32,157 bases of DNA from Bacillota bacterium (GTDB taxonomy: Bacteria > Bacillota > Limnochordia > JAAZLZ01): contig JAAYLV010000071.1 in assembly GCA_012521755.1 (NCBI GenBank), positions 1-32,157 on the forward strand. Reading direction: 5' to 3'. The translations under genes and the position numbers were made by a program. Shown here in pieces: positions 1 through 8,394 of the stretch; position 1 is the stretch's first letter, and the number at the start of each line of letters is the position of its first letter. The notes under the pieces were generated by a model that made no database searches, had not been told where the DNA came from, and saw nothing but the letters and a program-made list of their open reading frames with translations.

Positions 1-6
1 ATAAGG

Positions 7-26
7 GGGGCGGGCGATGCCGCCCC
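7..26 (-). terminator. Putative terminator hairpin downstream of the Mn-catalase gene
   Basis: Inverted repeat ggggcgg(7-13)/ccgcccc(20-26), 7 bp with 6-nt loop, immediately 3' of the minus-strand gene ending at 29; weak T content after it (CCTTAT) and close to the window edge. Confidence 0.5.
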
Positions 27-28
27 GA

Positions 29-703
29 TTATCCTCGCCTTGCTGGTTCGAACGTGGGTGCTGTTGGCTTTGGATCGGAGAAGTAGCGGCCGGGGGTGGA
101 TAGATCAAAATATAACCGGGCTGATTCATCGACTCCAAAATCCCGCATGGAGCCGGTGTCCTGGATTTTGCTCAGGGCCTCGCGGAAAAGGGCGTTATGG
201 GCTTCTTCTCGGTTGAGGAGGAAGTCGATGGTTTCCCGAACATACTTGTCGTTGATTTGCCGGTACAGGTACTCATAAACCACTTTAGCCCGCATTTCCG
301 CGGAGATGTTGGATAAGAGATCTGCCGGCAAGTCTCCTGTAACCTCAACATAGGATGCTGTCCACGGGTATCCCGAGGCGTTTGTGAGCATCGGGCACAG
401 TCCGGACACCACGTGGGGCTCGATGGTTCCTGCTTCCACCCCTTCCACATCGAGGTCGTGACCGTTGAGGAGATTGATGGTGGTGGCGACGATCTCCATG
501 TGGCTTAGTTCCTCAGCGCCGATATCCAGGAATAGGTCCCTTATCTCTTGATCTCTAATCCGGAAGCTTTGGGAAATGTACTGCATAGCCGCTTTCAGTT
601 CTCCATGGGGGCCGCCTAGCTGGTCCAATAGCATATTGGCATAGGTTGGGTTGGGTTTTTCCACCTTCACCGGGTGGAGGAGTTGTTTATCATGTGTGAA
701 CAA
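29..703 (-). CDS. Manganese catalase family protein (CotJC-like)
   Basis: 224 aa; ferritin-like Mn-catalase motifs (GGPHGELKAAMQYISQSF, DIGAEELSHMEIVATTINLL, NREEAHNALFREAL). TTG start at 703 preceded by AAAGGAGG. Confidence 0.9.
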   Translation of the reverse strand: MFTHDKQLLHPVKVEKPNPTYANMLLDQLGGPHGELKAAMQYISQSFRIRDQEIRDLFLDIGAEELSHMEIVATTINLLNGHDLDVEGVEAGTIEPHVVSGLCPMLTNASGYPWTASYVEVTGDLPADLLSNISAEMRAKVVYEYLYRQINDKYVRETIDFLLNREEAHNALFREALSKIQDTGSMRDFGVDESARLYFDLSTPGRYFSDPKPTAPTFEPARRG

Positions 704-795
704 AGTGGTTTACCTCCTTTCCCTGCTAGTGTGCACCTCACTTCAGGGGGATATGTAAAGGAGGCCCGTGGGCATACTATCCTTGGGAGGTTCGC

Positions 796-1494
796 ATGCT
801 TATCACCTTCGGTAGGACCATAATCCTATATATTCTCGTTCTGATCATTATTCGCATCATGGGGAAAAGACAGCTTGGCCAATTGCAGCCCTTTGAACTG
901 GTTGTTACCCTAATGCTCGCGGAGCTGGCCACGGTGCCCATGGAAGATAAGGACATTCCCCTAATCGACGGCATCATCCCATTAGTTACCATCTTGCTGG
1001 CCCAACTCCTCTTGTCCTACATCTCCCTCAACAGTCAACGGGCACGCCGGATCATTTGTGGGACGCCCAGCATCGTCATCCGTGATGGCCAGATCCAGGA
1101 AGGGGAACTGCGAAAGCTGCGCTTTAATCTAAATGACTTGTTGGAGCAGCTGCGGATCAAGAATGTGACCAATATTGCGGATGTGGAGTTTGCCATCTTC
1201 GAGACAAATGGGAGCCTCAGCGTCATCTTGAAATCCCAAAAACGCCCCGTGACACCTGCCGACATGTCCTTGCCAACTTCCTATGAGGGCTTGCCTACGC
1301 CCCTCATCATCGACGGCAAGCTGCAGAAGACGAATCTCGACCAGCTTAATCTGAGCACAGCCTGGCTGCGAAATGAGCTGCGCAAGCTTGGGTATCGAGA
1401 CCCGGGAGATGTCCTCTTTGCCAGCCTCGATTCCCAAGGGAACCTGTTTCACCAAGGAAGGGAAGCAGCCGGCAAAACAAGGGGGAAGCCATGA
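796..1494 (+). CDS. DUF421 (YetF-like) membrane protein
   Basis: N-terminal TM helices, MGKRQLGQLQPFELVVTLMLAELATVPMED, and RKLRFNLNDLLEQLRIKNVTNIADVEFAIFETNGSLSVILK typical of DUF421; RBS gggagg. Confidence 0.9.
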   Translation: MLITFGRTIILYILVLIIIRIMGKRQLGQLQPFELVVTLMLAELATVPMEDKDIPLIDGIIPLVTILLAQLLLSYISLNSQRARRIICGTPSIVIRDGQIQEGELRKLRFNLNDLLEQLRIKNVTNIADVEFAIFETNGSLSVILKSQKRPVTPADMSLPTSYEGLPTPLIIDGKLQKTNLDQLNLSTAWLRNELRKLGYRDPGDVLFASLDSQGNLFHQGREAAGKTRGKP

Positions 1495-1871
1495 AAGTCT
1501 TGATTGCTACGATACTCCTTGTCATCACCATCATTTGCGCAGGCATCATGGGCCAGCGTTACTTGACGACGACGCGGGAGGAGCTTTATGATGCCCTGGC
1601 GGAGGTGGAAGCGGCTTTGCTCTCGGATGACTGGGCACTGTCCGAGGCAAGGGTCCGCAAACTGCAGGATTCCTGGAATAGAATCCACCATAAGTGGGCC
1701 CTTCTTATTTCCCAAACGGAAACGGAACGATTAGAACTGGCCATTGTCCGTCTGGCCAGCCGCGTCAAGACAAGGGAAAAGGGAGAGGCCCTAACGGAAA
1801 TTGCTGTGGGCCGCTCCCTGCTCCATGCGACTATCGAGAAAGAGCTGCTCAGTCTCCTTAATCTTCTATAG
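1491..1871 (+). CDS. DUF4363-like small membrane-anchored protein
   Basis: 126 aa, N-terminal TM plus helical domain ([67 protein letters not shown]); overlaps the DUF421 stop by 4 nt, the usual pairing. Confidence 0.75.
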   Translation: MKVLIATILLVITIICAGIMGQRYLTTTREELYDALAEVEAALLSDDWALSEARVRKLQDSWNRIHHKWALLISQTETERLELAIVRLASRVKTREKGEALTEIAVGRSLLHATIEKELLSLLNLL

Positions 1872-3867
1872 CGTCGTTCTTGACATCGAGGCGGAACCGA
1901 CCAATGGTGTCCCTGAGGGTCTGGGCCATCCCGGCCAGTTCTTCAGCGGAAGCGGCCGTTTCCTCAGCCCCGGAGGCCGTCTCTTCGGTGATGCTCGAGA
2001 CAGTCTCGACGGCTCGCACTGCATCGCTCGTATTGGTCGCTTGCCGGGTGGCAGCTTGGGCGATGTCTTCGACGAGCCTAGAGGTGTTCTCAACTACTTC
2101 GATGATGGTCCGCAGTGCCTCACCAGCCTTATTGGCGATTTCAACGCCCTCTTCAACGGCTTTGACGGCGCTTACGGTGTTGCCCTGGATGCCGCTGACC
2201 AAATTGGAGATTTCCTTAGTTGCCTGACCGGACCGTTCGGCAAGCTTGCGCACCTCTTCCGCAACGACAGCAAATCCGCGGCCCTCATCTCCTGCCCGGG
2301 CGGCCTCAATAGCCGCATTCAGAGCCAAGAGATTCGTCTGCTCAGCGATTTCCTCGATCATGGCCACGATTTCACCGATTTGCCGTGAGCTCTGGCCTAG
2401 CTCCGTTACGGTGGTCTTGATGTTGTTCATGGCTTCAGCGGCTTGGACAACGGCTTCCCCGCCCTCTTGGGCGGAGCGGGATGCCTTGTCCGACTCTTCG
2501 GCGGCATTGCGGGCCCCGGAGGCCATCTGCTGCAGAGCTGCCGCTATTTCATTAACCAGCTCAACGGTCTTTTGCACCTCATGGGCCTGATTCTGGTTGC
2601 CCGCGGCGATTTCCTCGGAGCTGGCCGAGATCTGCTCGGAGGCAAAGGCTACCTGGGATGCTGCTTGCTGCACTTGCATGAGCAGGCGACGCAAGTCTTT
2701 GGTCATTGTGTTGAAGGCTTCGGTGAGGGTGCCTACTTCATCGTTGCTCCTTACTTGCAGCTCGTCATGGGTTAGATCCCCAGAAGCAACGGCTTGGACT
2801 CGTTCGGCCACCTCAGCGACGGGACGGCTGATGGTGGAGGCCAGGTAGTAGGCTATCAAGGTGGTAAGGGCGGCGGCCACCAGGGCGATGGCGAAGATAG
2901 TCTGCCGCAGTCGCGCAGTGGCTCCTAGGGCGATGCTCTTCGGCTGGGCGACGGTCATCGACCAGCCCAACTGCGTAAGGGCGCCTTCCTCCTGCGCACC
3001 GCTGACATGGGCGATGATCGACTCGAGGCCTTCGAAATTCTTGCCCCAACTCCAAACGCCATCGGTCAGACCGCCGATGTCCAATTTGTGGGCCCTAGCT
3101 TCATTGCCAGTCAGGATCTCCACCTCTGCACCACGGTTGATGGCGCATACGAGGGGATTCCCCTGCCGGTCGAGGAGCTGCACTTCGCCTCCGGGAATAG
3201 CCCATGCGATCTTTTCGACGAGGTCGGTCACTTCGCTAAAGTCTTTGAACCCCATCATGACCCCGGCAGGCTCGCTAGTCATGCTGTGATGCACCACAAC
3301 GGCCAGCTGCAGTCCGTACAACTCCTTCAGGTCATGTTGGACTGGATCGCTGATGTAAGATCCCTTCGTTATTGCCTCCTGCCACCAGCGAGTATTCTTC
3401 TGAATGAAACGGGGAGGACGGTCGGACACGACAACGTTGTGACCTTCATGGTCGGTGATGACAATGTCAGAAAAGCCCCCAAAATCCCGTATGTAATCCT
3501 GCAGAAAAGCAGTCACCCGGGGACTCACGTCAAGGGAGCGGGTTTCCTCCATGCGTCGCTCCTTCTCTTGGTCGGAAAGATCAGTTAGACCTAAGATGTT
3601 GAGGTGTGCCGCAGCGCCTTGAGCCGCCGAAGTTATCAGGGGCGTGCGGGCCATTAGTTCTAGCTTGGCCATTTCCTGGGTCAAGGCTCCATTGATCTCG
3701 TCTAGTGATTGCTGGGCGAAATCAACGAATTTCTGTCCTGCGGTGTCGGCCACCGCGGATTCGCCAAGGGTAGCAGCCAAATAACCTAGGACGACTAGGG
3801 GGACCAAAGCGGCAAACAGCATATAGATCAGAATTCGACCCCTTAGGCTCTTGCCTAGTTTAAACAT
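1858..3867 (-). CDS. Methyl-accepting chemotaxis protein (extracellular Cache-type sensor, HAMP, MCP signalling domain)
   Basis: N-terminal TM, periplasmic sensor, HAMP ([23 protein letters not shown]), and the MCP hairpin tip [48 protein letters not shown]. Confidence 0.95.
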   Translation of the reverse strand: MFKLGKSLRGRILIYMLFAALVPLVVLGYLAATLGESAVADTAGQKFVDFAQQSLDEINGALTQEMAKLELMARTPLITSAAQGAAAHLNILGLTDLSDQEKERRMEETRSLDVSPRVTAFLQDYIRDFGGFSDIVITDHEGHNVVVSDRPPRFIQKNTRWWQEAITKGSYISDPVQHDLKELYGLQLAVVVHHSMTSEPAGVMMGFKDFSEVTDLVEKIAWAIPGGEVQLLDRQGNPLVCAINRGAEVEILTGNEARAHKLDIGGLTDGVWSWGKNFEGLESIIAHVSGAQEEGALTQLGWSMTVAQPKSIALGATARLRQTIFAIALVAAALTTLIAYYLASTISRPVAEVAERVQAVASGDLTHDELQVRSNDEVGTLTEAFNTMTKDLRRLLMQVQQAASQVAFASEQISASSEEIAAGNQNQAHEVQKTVELVNEIAAALQQMASGARNAAEESDKASRSAQEGGEAVVQAAEAMNNIKTTVTELGQSSRQIGEIVAMIEEIAEQTNLLALNAAIEAARAGDEGRGFAVVAEEVRKLAERSGQATKEISNLVSGIQGNTVSAVKAVEEGVEIANKAGEALRTIIEVVENTSRLVEDIAQAATRQATNTSDAVRAVETVSSITEETASGAEETAASAEELAGMAQTLRDTIGRFRLDVKNDAIED

Positions 3868-3908
3868 AAGACATTCCTCCTTGAACTTGAGTCCCTCCGA
3901 TGGGGGTG

Positions 3909-3940
3909 AAAAATGGGCCCCAGCTTGCCAGGACTAGGGC
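3909..3940 (-). terminator. Riboswitch expression-platform terminator
   Basis: On the minus strand: GCCCTAG-TCCTGGCAAG-CTGGGGC followed by CCATTTTTC; 7-bp stem with one G-U, between the GEMM aptamer and the MCP start. Confidence 0.65.
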
Positions 3941-3945
3941 GACGA

Positions 3946-4024
3946 TGGCAACTGGCTGTCTTGGTGCTTCTGCACGGTAGACCCTGTAGCTTTGCGACAC
4001 CACCTTTCGATGGCTGTGCCCTTT
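3946..4024 (-). ncRNA. Cyclic di-GMP-I riboswitch aptamer (GEMM-I)
   Basis: Minus strand AAAGGGCACAGCCATCGAAAGGTGGTGTCGCAAAGCTACAGGGTCTACCGTGCAGAAGCACCAAGACAGCCAGTTGCCA. It has the GAAA-capped P1b stem (GCCATC/GGTGGT), the conserved CGCAAAGC, a second helix with GUCU/AGAC and GUGC/GCAC, and closing GGGCA/TTGCC. It lies directly upstream of an MCP gene, a known regulon member. Confidence 0.9.
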
Positions 4025-4158
4025 ACGGTATTGACTTTTATCGAAATACATGTTCCCCATTATTCAACTAATTTCCTGCCGTACCAGGTAATTTAACAAA
4101 GTGTAGGAAGGGCCTTCGACACCGGAACTTGCTAGGCTGTCCCCTCTTACAGTAATGC

Positions 4159-4164
4159 TATAAT
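4159..4164 (+). promoter_or_regulatory. Putative extended -10 promoter element for the LysM gene
   Basis: TGCTATAAT (extended -10, perfect TATAAT); no convincing -35 at 17 bp. Confidence 0.5.
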
Positions 4165-4202
4165 GGCCTCAGAGAGTCTATGGAAAGGGGTTGGCGAGCT
4201 CA

Positions 4203-4556
4203 ATGCGCCGAAAAACCATCGCAATCTTTCTCGTTTTTCTTTGCTTGAGTGCCTTTGTGTTGCCTGTTGCAGCCGAAACTCGCACCTATACTGTTAGGAA
4301 CGGAGATACTGTCTATCTAATAGCCAAGCGTTTTGGGTTGACTACTCAGCAGCTAATCGCCATGAACGGTCTCGAGGCCCCGTATGAAATCTACCCTGGT
4401 CAAGTGCTGGTCCTGGGAATGGAGGAAGGTCCTGAGGCCCAGTCGGCTTCGCCGGAGAAGGGCGGCGGGTTGTTCGGGCTCAACTGGGGCGATGTGACTC
4501 AAAGCTACGGTTGGCTTGCCCTATTTGCCATCTTGAAGCTACTAGGCGTCATGTAG
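4203..4556 (+). CDS. Secreted LysM-domain protein with C-terminal hydrophobic helix
   Basis: Signal peptide MRRKTIAIFLVFLCLSAFVLPVAAE; LysM YTVRNGDTVYLIAKRFGLTTQQLIAMNGLEAPYEIYPGQVLVL; C-terminal YGWLALFAILKLLGVM. The ORF track begins at TTG 4191, but ATG 4203 fits the RBS and signal peptide better. Confidence 0.85.
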   Translation: MRRKTIAIFLVFLCLSAFVLPVAAETRTYTVRNGDTVYLIAKRFGLTTQQLIAMNGLEAPYEIYPGQVLVLGMEEGPEAQSASPEKGGGLFGLNWGDVTQSYGWLALFAILKLLGVM

Positions 4557-4603
4557 TCCCAGCACATGCCAGTATCAAACCGTCAGGCGGGATCACACTC
4601 TAA

Positions 4604-4819
4604 ATGGGGGTGTGGGAGCCTGTGGCTACCGCGTATCGAATCGGAGGGAGGCAACTCCAAGAGACGCCCGCATCGCCAGAAGCAATGGGATATGCTGCTG
4701 GCCTCTTGGTCCGGGATATGATGAAGGCAGCTGAGGACTATGTCTGCGAGTTGGTTGTCCTGAAGGTTCGGCGGGGATTCCAGGAAGCCCTCAAGGAACG
4801 AAACGGGGAAAGGCCGTAG
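4604..4819 (+). CDS. Small hypothetical protein
   Basis: 71-aa ORF in an otherwise empty interval before a strong hairpin; no recognised domain and weak RBS support. Confidence 0.35.
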   Translation: MGVWEPVATAYRIGGRQLQETPASPEAMGYAAGLLVRDMMKAAEDYVCELVVLKVRRGFQEALKERNGERP

Positions 4820-4834
4820 AAGACCTTTCCCCGT
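4803..4834 (-). terminator. Terminator hairpin at the 3' end of the TonB/SLH operon
   Basis: Perfect 11-bp inverted repeat acggggaaagg(4803-4813)/cctttccccgt(4824-4834), 10-nt loop; the minus-strand read continues into TTTCGTTCCTTG; 6 bp from the SLH gene stop. Confidence 0.7.
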
Positions 4835-4840
4835 CTGTGA

Positions 4841-6337
4841 CTAGTTCATTAATCCCAACACCATGCCGAGCAGCGCGGCTACCCCAAGGAATGTGCTCGT
4901 ATTCTTGAGCCCCTTAAGCTCTTTGTCCGTCCTATCGCGGTAGTTGGCAAAATCCTGTTGCAGATCCTGCAATTGCCGTTCCAGCTTCTTCTCCCGCATC
5001 ATGGAAGCTGCTAGCTGGGCGGAGATTTCATCGCCGATCCTAAGTTCGGAATCACCTAAGCGGGCCTGCAAACTGGCCACCTGTTCCTGGAGAGCCGAAC
5101 CCATGGCCTGGAGGCTTTCCTCCATCAAGATGGCCTGTTCGTTGAGGTTGACTACCTGCTGCCTGAGCTGGGCCAGCTGTTCATCGGTTTGCCGCCGCTG
5201 GGCCGCCTCCGTCTGCAGGCCCTGGGCCAGTTCCGCAAGTCCCTTATCCAGCCGGCCAATACTGTCCTGGTGCTCGTTTAGCTGCCTTACCAGCTGTCCA
5301 TCGGCCCGCGCGAGGGCCTCTCCCTGGGCCTTGAGGGCATCGGCTAGCTCTGCAATGGACTGCTGCAACAGGGCTGCTTCCTGGGCCCTTTGGTCCAGTT
5401 CGTCCTGTTGTTGGGCAATGTCCGCACTAAGCTTGTCGCTCGCGGCCAGGAGGGATTGAGTCTTTTCATTCAAGGAGCTGATCTGTTCACCGTAAAGGCT
5501 CAGCTGCTGCTCTTGCTGGCGCAGCTGGGATTCAAGGAGTCCAATGGCCACTGCCTTCTCTTCCAATCCAAGCTCTAGATCCCGGCTCAGCTTAGCAACG
5601 GCACTTTCCAGGGAGGCAGACACATCTTGCTCTTGTCGCGCTAGTTCACCGGTGATATCCTGCTCCAGGGCGGCGAGGCGTTGTCCCAACCGCTGCAATT
5701 CTTGTTCGAGATTCTCCTGCCGCTCCGATGTTTGGGTCAATTCCTCTCTGGTTGCCACGGTTTCCCTGGTGGCCGCTGCGTTTTCTTCTAAGGCTTTGAC
5801 TCGAGCGATTAGATCGCTTGTGTCGACGCCGAGTTGGTCTAGGGCCTCTTTGTGGGCCTCCAAGAGACTGCCAAGGTCATAGGCCTTCTCCTCCAACTGG
5901 GTCGCCAGGGCGATGAGCTGGGTGATCTTCTCTTGACGTACTGCCCCTTCTTCCTCAAGGAAGACGAGTCGCTGGTCTAGTTCCTCTACCGACGCGTATA
6001 CCTTCACCAAGTCATCGCGAAACTCGGTGGATAGCCGTCGCAGCAGTTGCAAATCGGATTCGGTCACCGTTGCCCTTTCTTGTTCCATGTTTTCGAGGAG
6101 TTTCGCCACCGTTGCTGCAAAGGTGAACCGATCGACGGACCTGGTTCCGTCAAAGGTGCCATCTTCGTAGACGGCCAGATAGCCTTTCTCGATTAGGGTG
6201 GTGACTGCTTCGTAAGCCCAATGGTCTGGAGGTACATCTTTCACCTGCAAATTCTGGGCAGAAGCTGCCCCTGTTCCCATCAGCCCTGACAGGGTGAGAA
6301 TAATCAGCCAAGCCAACAACATCCTGCATCTTTTCAT
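4841..6337 (-). CDS. SLH-domain, long coiled-coil envelope protein with C-terminal TM (Omp-alpha-like)
   Basis: Signal peptide; one SLH domain (VKDVPPDHWAYEAVTTLIEKGYLAVYEDGTFDGTRSVDRFTFAATVAKLLENM); about 350 aa of Gln/Glu/Leu heptad-rich coiled coil; C-terminal hydrophobic TFLGVAALLGMVLGLMN. Confidence 0.85.
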   Translation of the reverse strand: MKRCRMLLAWLIILTLSGLMGTGAASAQNLQVKDVPPDHWAYEAVTTLIEKGYLAVYEDGTFDGTRSVDRFTFAATVAKLLENMEQERATVTESDLQLLRRLSTEFRDDLVKVYASVEELDQRLVFLEEEGAVRQEKITQLIALATQLEEKAYDLGSLLEAHKEALDQLGVDTSDLIARVKALEENAAATRETVATREELTQTSERQENLEQELQRLGQRLAALEQDITGELARQEQDVSASLESAVAKLSRDLELGLEEKAVAIGLLESQLRQQEQQLSLYGEQISSLNEKTQSLLAASDKLSADIAQQQDELDQRAQEAALLQQSIAELADALKAQGEALARADGQLVRQLNEHQDSIGRLDKGLAELAQGLQTEAAQRRQTDEQLAQLRQQVVNLNEQAILMEESLQAMGSALQEQVASLQARLGDSELRIGDEISAQLAASMMREKKLERQLQDLQQDFANYRDRTDKELKGLKNTSTFLGVAALLGMVLGLMN

Positions 6338-6349
6338 CTGTCTTCCCCC

Positions 6350-8371
6350 TCAATGATCCGACTGTACTTTAATATCGACAAGGGTCCCTGCGGCTTCGAC
6401 TTTGATCGGGTTGCCATCAACATCCTGGACAATCAGATTATTGATGGAGATGGGCGTATTCGTTGCCTCGCGCTTTGCCCGAAAGCGTATGGTGGCTACC
6501 GTTCCCGAGGCCCTCTGCTGCGGGCCTAGAGGATGACGATTGCCAGCGATGGCAGCCTCGCCTACCCCTGGATCGACCAAGGGGGGCGCCCAATCCAGAT
6601 ACTGGAGCCTCTCCCCCTCCTCCTTATGGACAAAGAGGGTGCCCCGGTCGATGCCCAAGGGACCGCCTACAATTTGGAGAGCATCCGGGTCGTAGACAAT
6701 ATCCAGGGAAATGCTGAAGAAGTCGGGGATGTTCGTTGCCAAGACATCGACGGTGAAGAAATCACCGGCATTGATTTCACCGTCTGGAGGCTGCACCCAC
6801 ACCCGGGGTTTGAGAAGGGGAACGAGAATGAAGTTGTTGGCCACGACCGCGTCGGCATTGTAGGCCTCTGTCTTGACAGAATAAGGCAGATGGCCTGTGA
6901 AGCCAATGGGCCGCAATGACCAGCTCACCTGGGATTCTTCGTCCGGTCCCAAGTTGCCTACGTACTTGCCCCCTCCCTCACCGCCGGCGAGCCCCAAGAC
7001 AGGGCTGCTAAACTCTGCTTTGACCCGGTAAGCGTCGGCTCCCCCGGTATTGCGAATTCTGGCCGTGATCCGGAACGGCACCGGATCCCAGCGCTCGAAC
7101 TTGACTCCCAGGCCGAGGGGCCCTTCCAAGGAGGTCTCCAGCTTAGGCGGGGCAACGACCGTAATCTTCCTGACGACGGAGTTGGGCTCACTGTTGGTCG
7201 AGCGGACGTGGACAGTGAAGGTCAGCTCCGCCGGTGTGTCGGAAGTGGGCACCAACATCCATTGGGCCTGGGCGGTAACCTTAGAGGAGAGATGTCCAAG
7301 CTCCTTCTCCATCTCGCCGGCGACTAGCCGCAGTCCCTCGCCGGGTTCGATGCTCGCCACCACATCCCGGGCTTCGCCCGTGCCGGTGTTTTCAACGTAG
7401 GCGACAACGGGGAAGGGTTCCACTCCCCTCCTGCCGGCGACCACTGAAGCCGGTGAGGTGACTCCCAAGGACAGCTCCCCTGGAGCGATGGTGATCCCGC
7501 CAAGACCATAGTAAGCCACATAAACCCGTTCTTCCCCGGGGGCCAGGACGACTGGCTCCCACCTTAAGGCCAAGGCGCTGTCCAGTTCAAACTCGCCCTT
7601 GCGGGTGAAGTCCCGGGCAGGCTGCACGTCGAATTCCCACAAGGAATCGGCCAGGCTTCCCCAGTTGGTGAAAAAGGCCAGGTCCGGGACGGTGACATCG
7701 CCGCCTTTCAATGTACCTTGGGCCATGACGCGAGGGTCGCTCAAGGAGTCAAAGGCCTGCCAAAACACTGGCATTTGCGCCGCGCGATATAACCGGTCCG
7801 TCAACACTTCTGCTTCCTCAACACGAAAGGGTGCGCCATCGTTTGCTCCGAGCATCGTATCTAAAACAATCCGGAGCCCCACCTGGCGGCCACGCTCGGA
7901 GACATTCTTGATGGTATATACAATGCGCGCAGTGTCCGCGAGTCCCGTCGTCGGACTCTTGGTGAACCCCAGGGCCTGTTGCACCTCGATACCGTTCAGT
8001 TCACAAACAGTATGTATCTCATTGCCCTTGATTGTAGGAGGAGTGACTATCCTCCCGTAGCGGCCGGTCCGTCCCGCCCTGGTTTCCGTTGGACCGCCAA
8101 AGACGAAATTCACCCCGTCGATCCTGACTGTTGTGTAGGAAGTCCAGGGGTTGTCGCCCCCGTAAATCAGGGGTTTGCTTTCATCACCTGGCCGATAGGG
8201 ATCTCCCCCGGTGGTGTTCACCGAAAAGCGACCGGTATTCTGTTCCCGGGCGTTAACGACGATCGCGATGTAGTCGTTGGACAGGGTCACGGTGTTGTTT
8301 TCTGCAATAGCCGGCGCAGCCCCCAAACACAGGCATAGCAGAAGGGTGAGGGCAATCAATTTGGGTCGCAT
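6350..8371 (-). CDS. Secreted multidomain protein with C-terminal cohesin-like domain
   Basis: Signal peptide MRPKLIALTLLLCLCLGAAPAIAE; middle beta-sandwich/CARDB-like repeats (VVAYVENTGTGEARDVVASI; FRITARIRNTGGADAYRVKAEF); C-terminal INAGDFFTVDVLATNIPDFFSISLDIVYDPDALQIVGG...SGTVATIRFRAKREA resembles cohesin domains. Confidence 0.75.
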   Translation of the reverse strand: MRPKLIALTLLLCLCLGAAPAIAENNTVTLSNDYIAIVVNAREQNTGRFSVNTTGGDPYRPGDESKPLIYGGDNPWTSYTTVRIDGVNFVFGGPTETRAGRTGRYGRIVTPPTIKGNEIHTVCELNGIEVQQALGFTKSPTTGLADTARIVYTIKNVSERGRQVGLRIVLDTMLGANDGAPFRVEEAEVLTDRLYRAAQMPVFWQAFDSLSDPRVMAQGTLKGGDVTVPDLAFFTNWGSLADSLWEFDVQPARDFTRKGEFELDSALALRWEPVVLAPGEERVYVAYYGLGGITIAPGELSLGVTSPASVVAGRRGVEPFPVVAYVENTGTGEARDVVASIEPGEGLRLVAGEMEKELGHLSSKVTAQAQWMLVPTSDTPAELTFTVHVRSTNSEPNSVVRKITVVAPPKLETSLEGPLGLGVKFERWDPVPFRITARIRNTGGADAYRVKAEFSSPVLGLAGGEGGGKYVGNLGPDEESQVSWSLRPIGFTGHLPYSVKTEAYNADAVVANNFILVPLLKPRVWVQPPDGEINAGDFFTVDVLATNIPDFFSISLDIVYDPDALQIVGGPLGIDRGTLFVHKEEGERLQYLDWAPPLVDPGVGEAAIAGNRHPLGPQQRASGTVATIRFRAKREATNTPISINNLIVQDVDGNPIKVEAAGTLVDIKVQSDH

Positions 8372-8394
8372 CTCCTATCCAACCTCCCGCATGT

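Noticed and set aside
773-779. CATACTA resembling a sigma-F/sigma-G -10 before DUF421
   Set aside because: The implied TSS would fall in the RBS (leader about 9-10 nt), and the -35 spacing/sequence is poor.
3860-4060. 66-aa minus-strand ORF upstream of the MCP
   Set aside because: It coincides with the GEMM riboswitch aptamer and expression platform; not a plausible protein.
4030-4062. TTTCGATAA resembling a sigma-D (flagellar) -10 upstream of the riboswitch
   Set aside because: No TAAA -35 at the required ~15-bp spacing; only a partial match.
4944-5882. Ser/Ala/Arg-rich plus-strand ORFs opposite the SLH gene
   Set aside because: Antisense shadow ORFs of a GC-rich coiled-coil gene; low-complexity composition, no RBS or domain.
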